Shown piece by piece: positions 1 through 11,610 of a stretch of 64,000 nucleotides of DNA. The notes beneath the pieces were generated by a model, which saw only the letters and a list, made by a program, of their open reading frames with translations, was not told where the DNA came from and ran no database searches. Made by a program: the position numbers and the translations under genes. This DNA is from Xiphias gladius (taxonomy: Eukaryota > Chordata > Actinopteri > Istiophoriformes > Xiphiidae), in assembly GCF_016859285.1 (NCBI RefSeq), contig NC_053418.1, forward strand, positions 5,254,521 through 5,318,520, given 5' to 3'. Numbering within the stretch: position 1 is the first letter of the stretch; every line of letters starts with the position of its first letter.

Positions 1-514
1 GTATTTGAAGAAAAAAATATTATCATATGGGTGAAAAAAAAATTGGGTTTGTAGTACCCACGATATCACAGGAATTTTAGCACTTTTTTCCCCAAATCTA
101 GGGAAAACTTTTAATGGTTCAGTCATACTAAGAACATGTTTGCCTTCCATCCTACAAAATTTGGTGAAGCTAGGAATAATTCTATTCAAGATATCAATGC
201 CCAAACGTGGCTTCCCGGATTAAGGTGTTTTGATAGTGTTTTGATAGTGTAAGAGTTAAAAAAATATCACGGGCCAAAAAAATATAAAAACATTGGAACT
301 GAACAAAAACATTTTACAGGACTTAATTTTGGGACCCAAACAAACCACGCAGACAAACTTTGAACAAAATCTGAGACAGTGCTGAAACTCCCTTCCAGGA
401 TTCTGTCCGATATAACAGGCAGTGACCCAAAGTACCTTGAAGGAATAATTTGACACTTTAAGAAATACACTTGACTTTCTTGCTGTTTTGTCTGTTAGAA
501 ACAGAGCTGTAGTC

Positions 515-790
515 CATGACGTGCTTAGCCTAGCTTAGCATAAAGACTGGATGGAAACAGCTAGTCTGACTCTCTCTCCCAGCACCTCTAAAGCTCACTA
601 ACGAACACGTTCCACCCTTTTTGTTTTCTTTTTTTTAAAAACGGTAAACAAACAGAAAAGTAAAATTGACAAGCTGTGGTTTTACAGGCAGTTACACGCT
701 TCAACTACTCATGGCTGCTTCCTGTGCTTCCTTCCTAAACTAGGCTAAATGCCCCCTGGCTCTAGCTTCATACTTTGTGGGCAGTCATTT
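515..790 (+). repeat. Degenerate teleost interspersed repeat (copy A)
   Basis: Contains gcttagcataaagactgg, aaacagctagtctg and cacctctaaagctcactaa, phrases I recognise from a SINE/MITE-like family very common in percomorph fish. A second, more complete copy is at 26600-27060. Confidence 0.6.
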
Positions 791-1866
791 AAGAAAAAAA
801 AAAAAGCAAATAAACAAAAACTATTCCTTTAATGAAAGCGACCTTTAAATGATCTGCAGAAACAAGGACATTGTTTAAGGAAAAAAACATGTTACTGTTT
901 TCAGTTTTCCAGAAGTCATTTTTTTTCTGCCATTAGCAAAAAAAACCAAAAAACCAAAAACAAATTCCATTCATTCCAGTGTCCTGGAGTAGAAGCTGAA
1001 ATTTCACTGGCAGATATCTTCTCGGTAGGATATCTAGGTAAATCCAGGTAACCGCAAGACAACACTAGAAAGAATGTGTTTTGTGTGATTTGGGTGAACC
1101 GACTCTTACTTACTTTGATGTTCGGCTGACCCGAATTCCTCCAAGCTTCCACCTTCAGTCAGTAATAAACTTTCAAATTTGCGGTGAGACGTCGAGCGCC
1201 AGATATGCCAAAGGGAACTGGCATTTCGCAAATCTATGACAAGTTTGGCAAATCACCTGAAAACTGCAAGTAACAGCTTAGCCGTCTTGCAACTGCTAGA
1301 ATTCCCTTTTTTCACGCTAACAAAGTGTAACAAAGTCTGAATTTTACCCCGTCCGCATTTGGCACAGCCCTACCTCGGTGAGAGATGATAATGGTGATTA
1401 TCTTGGTGGTTCATATTTGCATTTAGACATCTATCATGAAATACGGTATTGCTGAAAAACAGACCTCTGCGTTTCAAATGTTTCCACCTAAGTGCCCAGG
1501 CAGGAAAAAAAAACAAAAAACAAAGCTGATTAAGTCTAAGAGGTTCGCTCTGGCCAAAGAAGCAGTGAGACGAATGAGCTTTCAACATGTGAACTGACAG
1601 AAAATGGGCTGCCATTTGGCCTAAGAGCCATCACGGCCCCAAATCATTACTACTGTATTCACTTGCTGGGATAAACAGCCAGAATTCATCTGGTGGTTAG
1701 TTTCTCCTGCGAAAATGGCAACCTTTCCCCATAAAACCTGTATGAATAATTCAGCACTCTGGGCTCTATCAGAGGCTGTCAGAAATGTCAGCCGTTTGGA
1801 AGTACCCTTGGCTGCCCCCAGAGGATGTTGTCTCTACACCCTGTGGTGGGGTTAGGGGGTTGCGCA

Positions 1867-1879
1867 GACACACACGCAC

Positions 1880-1945
<66 letters not shown>

Positions 1946-1946
1946 A
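1867..1946. repeat. CA/TG dinucleotide microsatellite
   Basis: About 80 bp of CA repeats, slightly interrupted by cgcaca at the left edge. The ORFs reading HTHTHT and VCVCVC across it are artefacts of the repeat. Confidence 0.97.
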
Positions 1947-2559
1947 GGACCAAATGCCACAGCTTTTTCAGTGCCAGGACTCCACTGCCTGCAGGACTCA
2001 GAAGCACTGAAAGCTGAGCGTACCTGCAGTGAGCAAACTGTTGCAGGCTTCATGAGCTCTGTTATTGTTAAATGTGACTTTTTCCATAAACAGGTGCAAC
2101 TGCAATCCTCATCTGTTTCAGGGGAAATAGCAGCTAGTCACCACATATTTATATCAATTCTGTCTCCTGCAAAAAGGAAAGAAAAAAAAAAGGGATTTAT
2201 TTTTTCCACGTTTGCCAAACACCCACAGATGTAACTCTCACCTGGTGCGGCCCAGATGCTTCCTCAAGGAAATTATATCTTCTCTTTTTCCATCCTGGAT
2301 ACGACAAACTGGAAAACTCTGCATAAAAACAAAGACATTAAAACAAAAGGACGAGTAGCTATTATCTTTTTTTCTTCTGAGTTGTTCTGGAGCTCAGAGC
2401 ACCTCTTCACCCATGGAAGACTCTGCCGCATCCCCATGTGACCTCTGCAGAGGCAAATTGGGCAGCAGGCCAAGAGTGAAAACTGTTTCTAATATGACAT
2501 TGCTTATGGAAATGACAGATAATCCAGCAATTATCTCTATATAATTATCTTCGATAAGT

Positions 2560-2587
2560 AAAAAAATAAATAAATAAATAAATAAAA
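2560..2587. repeat. AAAT tetranucleotide microsatellite
   Basis: A short run of aaat units in AT-rich non-coding DNA. Confidence 0.85.
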
Positions 2588-4762
2588 CCTCCTGATGCAA
2601 GATAAACTGGTGTTTCCTACAGTGTAAATTAGATAACAGGGTGTGAGGGGAGTATAAATGTTGGCTTAATGATTAACAGTCACATCTTTCTTCCTCCTGT
2701 GGAATCTGGAAGATTGCTGTAAATGGACCGGTCGCTTATCTTTGGTGGGTCGTCTGTAGTGGCCTATGAATAGATCAGAGAGAAAGCAAAAGAGGCATTA
2801 GCTGGATATTCCAGAGGATTTTTTTTATCTTCAGGTTTTTCCATTTTATTTCATTTTATTCTTTTAGGCATCTAAAGCCAAGGGACACAATGTTAAAGTG
2901 AGAAGTGAGAACACTTATTTCCATCAAGATCTCAAGCTGTTAAAAACAGAGACTTAGCTAAATTAAACGATGAAAATCCTTAAAAGTTAAAGACTTTGGT
3001 TTGAGTCTTTTTTGCTTTTCCAAAACCAAAAGCACGAGAGCGAAAGTGTAAGAATGGATCACAGCCTGTTTATCTGCTCTAGCCTGTTAACTAGCTTAGT
3101 ACCTAAAGTAGTCACTCTGCACTACTTCTCTGGTCAAAGAACAAGTGATTAACTAACTAGGTTACGTTAGAATGTGGGGTCACGGTTTACGTTGAAGAAA
3201 AGCCCTGTGTGCGAATAACAAAGGCTAACATGGCCAACCTTGTCCTGTTCTCTATTGGATTTTGGAGAAACTTACTCTCCAGGAACCCCAGCTAATGCTA
3301 CATGAAATACGGTAACGTTTGCCAAATACATTGGGTAGTCCTTAGCCTGAAAGCCGCGGTTTGAAGATACGAAAAGGTTATATCAGGAATGGAGCAGTCT
3401 AATTTTACGTTTTTCCTTCCAATACTAGGTCTAACTAACTGTACACTGCAATACTACAATAATGCCATTTCTTTTCTTTATTTTCCATGCCTTTTAAATG
3501 GATCGTGAGCTGATGAGGATGCTGAATTTTTGACATGCAGCCTTAGACTGTCTTTTCGCAGACCGGGACTGTTTTAAAACAAGATAGCTGGAAACATTAT
3601 TAGAAAAAAATAAATCAGCAAGAAGCAGTGTTTTCAAACCAACTTACGAAGCTAATGTTAGCTTAATTTGCTAACCAGCTAAAGCTGAACAACACATGCC
3701 ATTACAGCCAGCAAAACAGCTGCTGACTAGAAAGAAGAAGCCTGCTTTTGTCAAGCTCTTTTTTTTTTTTTTTTTCAAAATGAGCAAGAATTTCGATTGG
3801 TTGATTGACCCCTGGTGCCCTGTTGGGGGGGGTCATTTTTCAGGTTTTGCCTTTAATTTGTCACCCGTATGTTTGTGCCACGCGAGAATTGACAGCTTGA
3901 TAGGTTTAGCAACAGTAACTGGGGGAGTAGACGTGATGTCTAGAAGTCCATCTTGCTTTTTTAGAATAGAAATTCCTCAGGAAAGTGCTCCTTAATTTGC
4001 AATAAAAACTTCAATTATAGTTGAGTGGCTCTACAAGGGTATCTAAAGTGCTGGCAAGTTAAATAAATTGCTTCTGTCTTGGCAGCATTTACTGCACCAT
4101 CAACAAGAACGCTATTTTGTCTACCCAAGGGAGTCTTTCTCCCCTCAAGATAACAACTGGCACAACTTTTAATCGAGGCACCGCTCAAACTCTGACCATG
4201 GATCAATGACTTAAAAGTGAGCCAAAGATCATCTGTTGTTCCAAATCAGTCTTGTGCCTGCCTCATTTTATTCAAAACTCAACAGATTCACTTTAAGCTC
4301 CAGAAACCAAATTTTATACCCGAGTAATAGCATTCACAGTACTGGTGCGAATGCCTTTGTGGACATGCAAAAAGTTAATCTCTTAACCAGAACTGACCAT
4401 GTGGTAGATCCGGTATGCTGTGGAGCCAAACGTACACACATTTCACATTTCAAATCCTAATGGGAGATCCCAAAGTTTCCAAATGTACCAAAATATGTTA
4501 AGCTGAATTTTGGTGGAAATGTGTACGATTCAAAACACATCTAGAATATGTAACTGAGTTTCAGTGAGTATAAAAATGATATATCTTGTAGATGGAACAA
4601 AGCGATACAGACCTTAAAGCTGGGGGAAAAGGGGAAAACTGTATGTTAAGGGGTTTTAACCCCATCGCATCAGCAGAAAACTGAGTTCCAGAGAGTAAAG
4701 GCTGAACCGTTGGTGGTTAATATTAAAAATGCTTCTCCCCTAAATGTCATGGCTTTTTTCAG

Positions 4763-4847
4763 ATATAGAAAAGCTATAGATGAAATGGACAAGGATCAAG
4801 CCATAGCAAAAAATCTTCAAGCTGCAACATCCAAAGGACAAGAAAAG
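4763..4847 (+). other. Orphan exon-like sequence (28 codons)
   Basis: A good acceptor (ggcttttttcag) and donor (AAAAG|gtgtgg) bound 85 nt. They are open in one frame only, encoding YRKAIDEMDKDQAIAKNLQA and ATSKGQEK, a charged helix-like peptide. I do not recognise it and found no partner exon nearby. It could be one exon of an unseen plus-strand gene or chance. Confidence 0.25.
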
Positions 4848-7052
4848 GTGTGGGAGAGTGTGGAAATGCCACAGCCGTCATATTTCACTGTGAGGCTTCT
4901 CCGAGCAGTCCTACCTATGCTCGGCCCCCGCTCCACCCCACTGTCTCTCTTCATCTTCCTCGACACCCTCCCTCTCCTCATCATCCCCTTGTCCCCACAC
5001 GCTTCTGCTGATGGATGAGCTCATTTGCTGTAAATCTCTTTCGAGTCAAACTGGGACACTGTTGTTGCCTTTCTGCTACTCCAGTGGACACAGAGAATCG
5101 AGACCTCGCTGTATGAATACGATATGTGCCCGGATGAACGCACACAGAAAATGCATGGTCCATTCATACATGTAATGGAAAAACTGATTATGTTCGAAAT
5201 GGCCTCTTAGCCTGTGTACTTCCAGCAACACCCAGGAGTAACACACCAGCACTGAACGATGTTGTTAGTATTGCATTTGTCTTAATAGCACCACAGAGAG
5301 CTGAATCAAAAGCATTGTAAATGCAATAAACGCAGAGCGGGAAACTGCAGAAGATGAGATTGCCTTGTTTTCCCTCTTTGGTGATTTACAGCGTATACGG
5401 GGCTTTTCCTATTCACTGTAGTCATAGAGACAAAGGATTGGCAACAGGCATGGCTAAGCCAATTCAGCCATGCATTTCTTCAAGCCATAGCGTCGCTTTA
5501 TGTTAGATCAAAGTTCAAGCGTCGCTCCGTATTATTCCTGACTCATTGCTGGCTGCAGGAACTTGTAAAACGGCTCTCCAAAAATATATTTCAGAGATAA
5601 GCCAGTCCATTCTGATGTGTCAGTTTTGATACGGACCACGTTTCTCTATTTGCCGGCCAGCCGGCCTGCCTCAGCGACTGGGCCACCCTCGCAATAACTA
5701 TGATGAATGCAGTGTCCACAGGAACAAACCAGCCATTTGACACTTCATCCCCCTTGATGCATTAGCTGCTAATATCCCATGGATCCATTGCCGGCTGTTT
5801 GAAGCCCTGTGATTTTCTGCGACTGGCCTCTGCAGGGCCCTCCGCTGAGCACAGGTGACTATAATCATCTTACGAAGGCAACGTCTTACTTCAGATGTAT
5901 TTGTGAGGGGAGGCAGGCTTTTGGGAGATCATCTGTGTTAGTGATTAGGAAAACCAACTCTGCAGAGCCCACCGGGCCTTCAAATCTCAGAGATCTTCTC
6001 CAACTCGAATCACACTGAGGCCTATTAAAGTAAACTGGGTCATGGGTGTGTTTCTCGTCCTTAGAATTCAAGTCCGAAATGCGTTGCTGGGCTAGAAAAT
6101 TTGATTTGTGACACAGATGTGCTTGAGAGCAGAGAAGGATCAGTGTCCGTTAAAAGTAGGTGAAGTGACTGGTCTTGGAAGGGACTACTCTGTGTAGCCC
6201 AGGGGGGGTGACTGGGGTGACTGATGAGAGATAGAAATCCTGCCATGAAATGTTAGTGATCACACACACACAGAGAGATGTGAAAATATCACTTGAGAGG
6301 GGCATTAGTAGTTCAAGGGGAGGAAAAGCAAGAGGGACCATGAAGACTTTCTGATCTCCCGCAGCTGCCAGATGGGATGGGATGAATCAGAAATTGGAAA
6401 AAAAGATAGCCGAGAGGGGAACAGAGTGTTTGGCATTTTTTATTTTGGGTGAGATGAATAGACTACCTGTGATCTTTGAAGTCTATCCTGATTCAAGACA
6501 TCAAAATAATTTGGTGTGTCTCCAGGGGGGGTGGGGAAACTCATCCATGAGAGTATATTCTAAAGTCTCTCGTTCTCCTTTATACTCACATGCACACACA
6601 AACAAACAAACTGTATTGAAATGGACAAAAGTCAGTAACCCAGTTACCTTCCCCATGTGTTGTTGTCCCGTATTAAGGATCACTGGTGCGGTTTCCAGAT
6701 GTGACGGCCATCTGGACGCTTCACTTGATCTCCAGGGAACTTCTTGGCTGCTCTGCTTCCGGCGGTCATGATTCTACCAGGGGTCTGGCTACTCCCCCCC
6801 TGGGACATCCTGCACTGCCCTGTGCGCGACGTTTCTGGTCACAAACTGAGATAGGTGTCAGCGTACCCAGATGAAGCGGATGCAGTGAAGACGTGTTTCG
6901 GTTAATCCCAAGTCTTATCCCTTGTCTGAATTAACGTTAATAAGTTAAAGTGCGAATACATTTTTTTAAAAATTCAGCTTCACGCGACCTCTGTTTCTCA
7001 AGGCTACGGTAAATGAAGCTCAGCCCACTAGGAAGTAAAAGTTACACTATGT

Positions 7053-7100
7053 GGCCAAAAGTATGTGGAAACTCCTGTTCATATAATGTACTTTTATTTA
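7053..7100 (+). mobile_element. Tc1/mariner-type terminal fragment
   Basis: tacactatgtggccaaaagt and the following bases resemble the terminal inverted repeat of a Tc1-like family common in fish. No matching right end was found, so this is a degraded fragment. Confidence 0.5.
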
Positions 7101-7289
7101 CAGCGAAAACCCCTAATCAGCCAAAATTTTTACTGATATGAATGTCTGAGGCCCGTTTGTGGTGAGAGCCATTTACAACCCGAGTAATTTATCATGAGAA
7201 ATTGTAAGAGGTGGAGGAAAGTTTGATTATAAGTATGATGGGCAAGGCTTTTTTTAAAATTTTTCTTTTTTTATAAATTGCAGACCCTA

Positions 7290-7460
7290 TTCACAGCAGA
7301 CAGCTTGACTGGAAAAGCACAAGTGCAATTAATTAACATTTATGATGGCTCTGTTCCATTAATCCCAGTACGCCTCACCAGGCAAGACCCTCAATGTGTC
7401 GCACCTAAGCGAATGGAATATTAATCATTATCAATATTACCAATTACACCTGTTTTTTTC
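7290..7460. promoter_or_regulatory. Possible conserved non-coding element
   Basis: Non-repetitive sequence with several homeodomain-type TAATTA cores (aattaattaac, attaatcatt) and balanced composition, unlike the degraded repeats around it. This is a composition-based guess; no alignment was possible. Confidence 0.2.
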
Positions 7461-9423
7461 CTACTGTGAGTAAGTCAGAACTAAGGCTGCAGAAGGAAAA
7501 GCTCAGGTGCTGCTGATAACTTTAACAATTTCTATTCAAGTGTCCCAGTGTGACAGTGAACCAAGCATGCACAATACCAGGACCCAATGTCTGTCACGAA
7601 AAAGGCCTGTTGTCCTCTAATTGTTGTCTCACACTCGTTACCGTGTGAGTCTTACAACCTGCAAACACACTTGACTGCTGAGTGACGCGTGCAGTGAATG
7701 CTTCCGCGTGGCTACATTAACCCTGTCTTCCCCAGAGATGATATCACTCACCTCTTAGATTGCAGACGTTACGCAACCCACGGTCCCGCCGAAAATAATG
7801 GGAAGATGCCGACATTGGCTGAAGAAAGCCAGAGCGCATGTGATATTTGGCTTTGTCATAATCACTGCATGAACTCAATCCAAATGAATAAATCAAGACA
7901 ATGTTGCAGAATCAATAGCAGTTTTCCCTCTGTCCATTAATCTACCTTTTCACGCTTCATCTCTTCAGTCCATGCAGATGTGAGATCAACCTGGAAAGCT
8001 CTCAACCAACTAATTGTAAAAAAACACACCCTTATCGCCTTGTGACAAATTATCTTTTTTATGATGCAGACAAAGAAGAGTCTGGAAAAGTCGGGGAAGG
8101 ACAGATACCAGAGTTTACTCTGCTGAGCTGGACCGACTCGAACCTCTGACACTAACTAACAACCAGACAAGAGGAACCAATCAGTGAAATCAGCTGCTGG
8201 TGTTTGCCATGGAAAAAATGCATGGGCATAGCTCGCAAGCGTTTAAATGCCGTTGTGTGTTACCGGCAGCTGGAAACTTTCACCGGGAAATTTCACCCCA
8301 CTGAGCACATAGAAAAGCTTAGATTGAAGACAGTGAGATAACTAAAAAAAATCAGATTTAAAAAAATGGTCTAGTTACCATTTAATGTGATATTATTTAC
8401 TTTAGAGGACATTCAGCTTTCCTTGTATCAGAAGGTCCTTGCTTCCTGTCAACAGTCGTATATTTTGATAGTGGGAACAACTTTGAGAAGAACTGACTTG
8501 GCCTGTACAATAATCATTCCTAACAAATTATAATTTTCCAAGTATCATCTTTGCAAAACAACCGAATTTCATTTCAGCCTCTCAAACTAGTTTTACACAT
8601 CACCAAGAACACCTCATTGCGCCCGTGGGCATATGTGCCTCTAATGTGAGCCGGGTGGAAGCCTGCAATGATGGTTGAAGGAGAGGAACCATTTTTTTTC
8701 GGGCGACTCCGGCAGCAGCAGAGAATCCCAATTTAACCTCTCGCAGCGTCTCCTACAGACAGAATCAGTGGATGAGGCATCACAGAAAGTGTCAGAAACA
8801 TCTGTTCAATCTGTTTTGTGCTCCAATGGACAGTATGCCAGGATCTAACACGGCTCTAAAAATGAAAAACTGACAAGTCTGTCACACTTGATAAAAGAGG
8901 GAACAATAATAATCCTGTTGAAACTGCCGAGTGAAAGAAAAATGGAGTGGAAGGGAGCTTTGTACACTCAATACACACACGCCACCGAAACGTTTCAGAT
9001 AACACACAAAAAAGAGCATTTTCTGTCCCTCTCAGCCTCTAGCAGAGGTATTTCATGCTCCATACGAACTGTTGCCACTCTGTCCTTTGAGGGGGTGAAA
9101 CACAGGGGGAGGAGACTCTATCACTGGCCCATGACAAGACTGAGGAGCCCAGTCACCACTGACAGAATAGAGTTCACCGGGATGTGAGAAGAACAGTCTT
9201 CAGGCTACAGATGCAACAGTTCAAACACAAACCGGCCTCAGCCAACAGCTCGCTATTTGCCATCGTGCCCTTAAAAGTTATAAATACAACTAATTAGTCT
9301 GCTGCCTTCTTCGGGCCGGCGAGAAGTAGCAGCCTTCCCTCCACACCCATCACCCCATGACCACACTCCCTTCTCGGGGGATCGTCATGAGTGCCTAATA
9401 AGTGCTAAAACAGACAGGAGCAT

Positions 9424-9431
9424 TATATAAA
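9424..9431 (+). promoter_or_regulatory. TATA box of the HSPB1-like gene
   Basis: TATATAAA lies 216 bp upstream of the ATG in a moderately GC-rich stretch, which would leave a 5' UTR of about 190 nt. I looked for an array of nGAAnnTTCn heat shock elements in the 200 bp upstream and saw no convincing one. Confidence 0.55.
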
Positions 9432-9646
9432 GCCCCTCGGAGATTTCTCTGTTTCACCACACTCAGATTTCTTTTATCCTTCCCTCACTCATTAAGTTGA
9501 TTTTAATTGCTGAAATTTCCGTGAGTTAACCCTGCGAGTCCAAAAGTTACTCGCTGACTGTCGTCAAAAAAGGGCTGCCATTTTTCGTCTCCTCCCTGGG
9601 TTTTTTTTTTCTTTTCTTTTGTGTGTTTGATTTTATTTCTTGAAAC

Positions 9647-10013
9647 ATGAGTGAACAGGCCAAAACAGAGCTGTCATGTGGGGAGTATGGCAGGGGTGGA
9701 CCCTGGTCCCCCCAGAGAAAATGGTGGCAGTCCAGCCGGCTTTTCAATCAGGATGTTGGCCTGCCGCCTTTCCTGGAGCCGGGGGACGCTTGGTGGATGA
9801 ATGTGGACTGGCTCCAGAGGAGCTTGGCAGCCTCTGCCTGGCCAGGGTACATGCCCGCTCCGCTGTTTGTGCCCTACATCTCTGGGTCGATGCATCACCC
9901 CGGCCAGAAGATTAGTAAGGAGCAGTTCAAGTGGAGGGTCAGCCTGGACGTGGCTCACTTCTCTGCCTCGGAGATTTCTCTCAGCGTCATAGATGGATTC
10001 CTGGAGATTGGAG
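9647..10013 (+). CDS. HSPB1-like gene, coding exon 1
   Basis: 367 nt, from the ATG to donor GGAG|gtacac, ending in phase 1. It encodes the N-terminal region and the first half of the alpha-crystallin domain, stopping at FLEIG just before the conserved KHEE motif. This is where exon 1 ends in HSPB1-type genes. Confidence 0.92.
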
Positions 10014-11462
10014 GTACACCACATTGGCTTACGGCTCTGTAAATTAAACAGCTCTAAAAGTTAACTTTATTAACATTGCTAATTACTTTCACACACAGGA
10101 TAGTTTCTACTCCTAATAAAATATTAATAAGGTTATATATCTAATATTATTATCTCAAAGAGTAACAGAGAACTAGATAGAGTTCTCTCAGTTCACAGAA
10201 TAAACCCCTTAAAATTTAACACAGATGGAAAGGAAGCTGAATGTAACGAAATTAGAGGGCTGCTTAAATAATGTGCCCGGGGAAATTAAAATCACAGCTC
10301 TGTGGCAGAAATTAATTTCTGTGTTGAGTGGTGTCTCCGCGTTGCCTGATTCCTCTGTGTCCTCACATTCTTCCCCATAAACGGTAATCCATCCCCAGGA
10401 AAACACGAGGAGAGGCCAGACGAGCATGGATTTATTGCCAGATGTTTTACAAGGAAATACAGGTATGCAAAGTAAACACTGATCCTGATGTGCAGATGAT
10501 GAAATATGCGCATAAGCTATTTTAAACACCGGCCAGCAGCCAAGAAGGCAGCACGGAGGGTCTGTTTTCAACACTATCTTATCTCTAAAATGCTAACTGA
10601 GCTGAAAAATTGGATGTTACCTACATCAGTTTCAGTATTTGCAGCACTGGCGCGTTGTTTGTGATGGCACTGTAAACGCGGCACTGTCACTTTCAGGCTC
10701 CCAGCTGAGATTGACGCTACCAAAATCATGTCCACGCTTTCTGTTGATGGTATCCTGACTGTGGAAGCTCCAGTTCCTGAAACCTCTGTTCCTGCTGCCA
10801 GCATCATTCCCATAAAGGTGATTAAAACTGGGAAGTTTATCTACATTTAAAGCAATATTTGAGCTTGCTCACCTTTATTTGTAGCAATTCACTGCTGACA
10901 TTTCATACATATTTGTGCACAAATGCAGGTGGAGATGGAGGCTACTGGAGAAGAAGAAGAAAAACATGAGAAGGAAGAAACCCCTGAAACAGACCCGGAT
11001 AGTAGCAGAGCACCAGAGGCTCCAGAGCTTCCGTCTGCAGAAGATCATGGGGAGGAGCCTCCACTAGAGGTCCATGGTGATCAGGCCCACCCTGACGGTG
11101 CCACATTTGGGCTTCAGCAGCAGGAAGAGAGGAGGGAAAAGGAGGAGGAGACCCATGAAGAGCCAGCTGGAGAGTCCCACCCTTCAGCGTCTGCAGATGG
11201 CAAAGGCACAGAGAGTCCTCAAGATTCTTCTAAGCACCATGAAGCCCCGGAAAGCCAAGAAAGCCCAGATACGGACGCGTCCAAACAGCCGGAACACAAA
11301 GAACCAGCCGTGGATGAAGAGATCCAGGTAATGGCAGGCTCAGTGGACGCTGCCGAGGAGATCACCCAGCCCGAGGAGCCGGAGCTGGGCAAAAGTCCAC
11401 TGAGCGAGGTTCCGAGCCAGGAGCTGGAGGTTCCCGACATAAAACAAGAACACACCGAGTAG
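9647..11462 (+). CDS. HSPB1-type small heat shock protein with acidic C-terminal extension (4 exons)
   Basis: Exons 9647-10013, 10399-10462, 10697-10817 and 10929-11462 join in frame (phases 1, 2, 0) to 361 aa. All introns are GT-AG. Residues about 20-75 resemble the HSPB1 N-terminus, with SRLF and later AWPGYM. The alpha-crystallin domain spans about 94-172 and includes [21 protein letters not shown] and [14 protein letters not shown]. An IxI-type motif (IIPIK) closes exon 3. These domains mark an ATP-independent holdase that should form oligomers in the cytosol. Exon 4 is unusual: it adds 177 aa rich in Glu, Pro, Ser and Asp, whereas human HSPB1 ends shortly after the IxI motif at about 205 aa. 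The classical WDPF motif is absent. The ATG at 9647 is the first in frame after the TATA box. It could be a fish hspb1 paralogue or a fish-specific hspb; I cannot settle the symbol. The small HSP identity is very secure and the exon 4 join is strong. Confidence 0.93.
10399..10462 (+). CDS. HSPB1-like gene, coding exon 2
   Basis: 64 nt between acceptor atccccag and donor gtatgc. It encodes [20 protein letters not shown], which includes the conserved ACD arginines. It is too short to stand out as an ORF and was found by family motif and splice signals. Confidence 0.93.
10697..10817 (+). CDS. HSPB1-like gene, coding exon 3
   Basis: 121 nt after acceptor ctttcag, ending AAAG|gtgatt in phase 0. 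It encodes [20 protein letters not shown], then VEAPVPE and the IIPI anchoring motif. In ordinary HSPB1 genes this is the last coding exon. Here there is no stop before the donor, so the frame must continue. Confidence 0.9.
10929..11462 (+). CDS. HSPB1-like gene, exon 4: acidic tail
   Basis: Acceptor aatgcag at 10928, then 534 nt of open frame in phase 0 with the stop at 11460-11462. It encodes 177 residues dominated by E, P, S, D and A, with no hydrophobic core and few aromatics, so it is probably disordered. No domain is recognised. A polyadenylation signal follows at 11605-11610, which supports this as the true terminal exon. Confidence 0.82.
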   Translation: MEMEATGEEEEKHEKEETPETDPDSSRAPEAPELPSAEDHGEEPPLEVHGDQAHPDGATFGLQQQEERREKEEETHEEPAGESHPSASADGKGTESPQDSSKHHEAPESQESPDTDASKQPEHKEPAVDEEIQVMAGSVDAAEEITQPEEPELGKSPLSEVPSQELEVPDIKQEHTE

Positions 11463-11604
11463 ACGGAAACACAGTATTGCCAAAGTGGTACACACACCGC
11501 ATTTTGACAAAATACTGAAGCAGCCTGCATAGCTCGCCTGGTCTAGAGATGCATTTTAGTCAATAGATGTCAAAGCCCTTTAACTTAGCTGTCTTTGGAG
11601 CTCC

Positions 11605-11610
11605 AATAAA
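11605..11610 (+). terminator. Polyadenylation signal of the HSPB1-like gene
   Basis: A canonical AATAAA lies about 143 nt after the stop codon, giving a short 3' UTR. A second AATAAA on this strand, near 12383, could mark a longer isoform. Confidence 0.65.

Larger units (their letters stand above)
1..4762. other. Non-coding region left of the HSPB1-like gene
   Basis: Apart from the repeat at 515-790 and the two microsatellites, I see no coding exons with family similarity. The ORFs here are short, low-complexity or frame-incompatible. The stretch 3060-3300 has repeat-like phrases (gctaac, gttagc) but was not assigned to a family. Confidence 0.5.
4848..9423. other. Non-coding region upstream of the HSPB1-like gene
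   Basis: No exon with recognisable protein similarity was found on either strand. The longest ORF (6382-6771, plus) has no family features or splice context. It contains the Tc1-like fragment and one possible conserved element. Confidence 0.5.

Noticed and set aside
1785..2234. 149-aa plus-strand ORF and its minus-strand partner across the CA repeat
   Set aside because: The length comes from the dinucleotide repeat (HTHT/VCVC). There is no family similarity or splice context.
6382..6771. 129-aa plus-strand ORF
   Set aside because: No recognisable domain and no splice or promoter context; its composition looks random.
9674..10024. 116-aa minus-strand ORF and two shorter plus-strand frames
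   Set aside because: They overlap exon 1 of the HSPB1-like gene, whose own frame carries the alpha-crystallin motifs and splices in phase.
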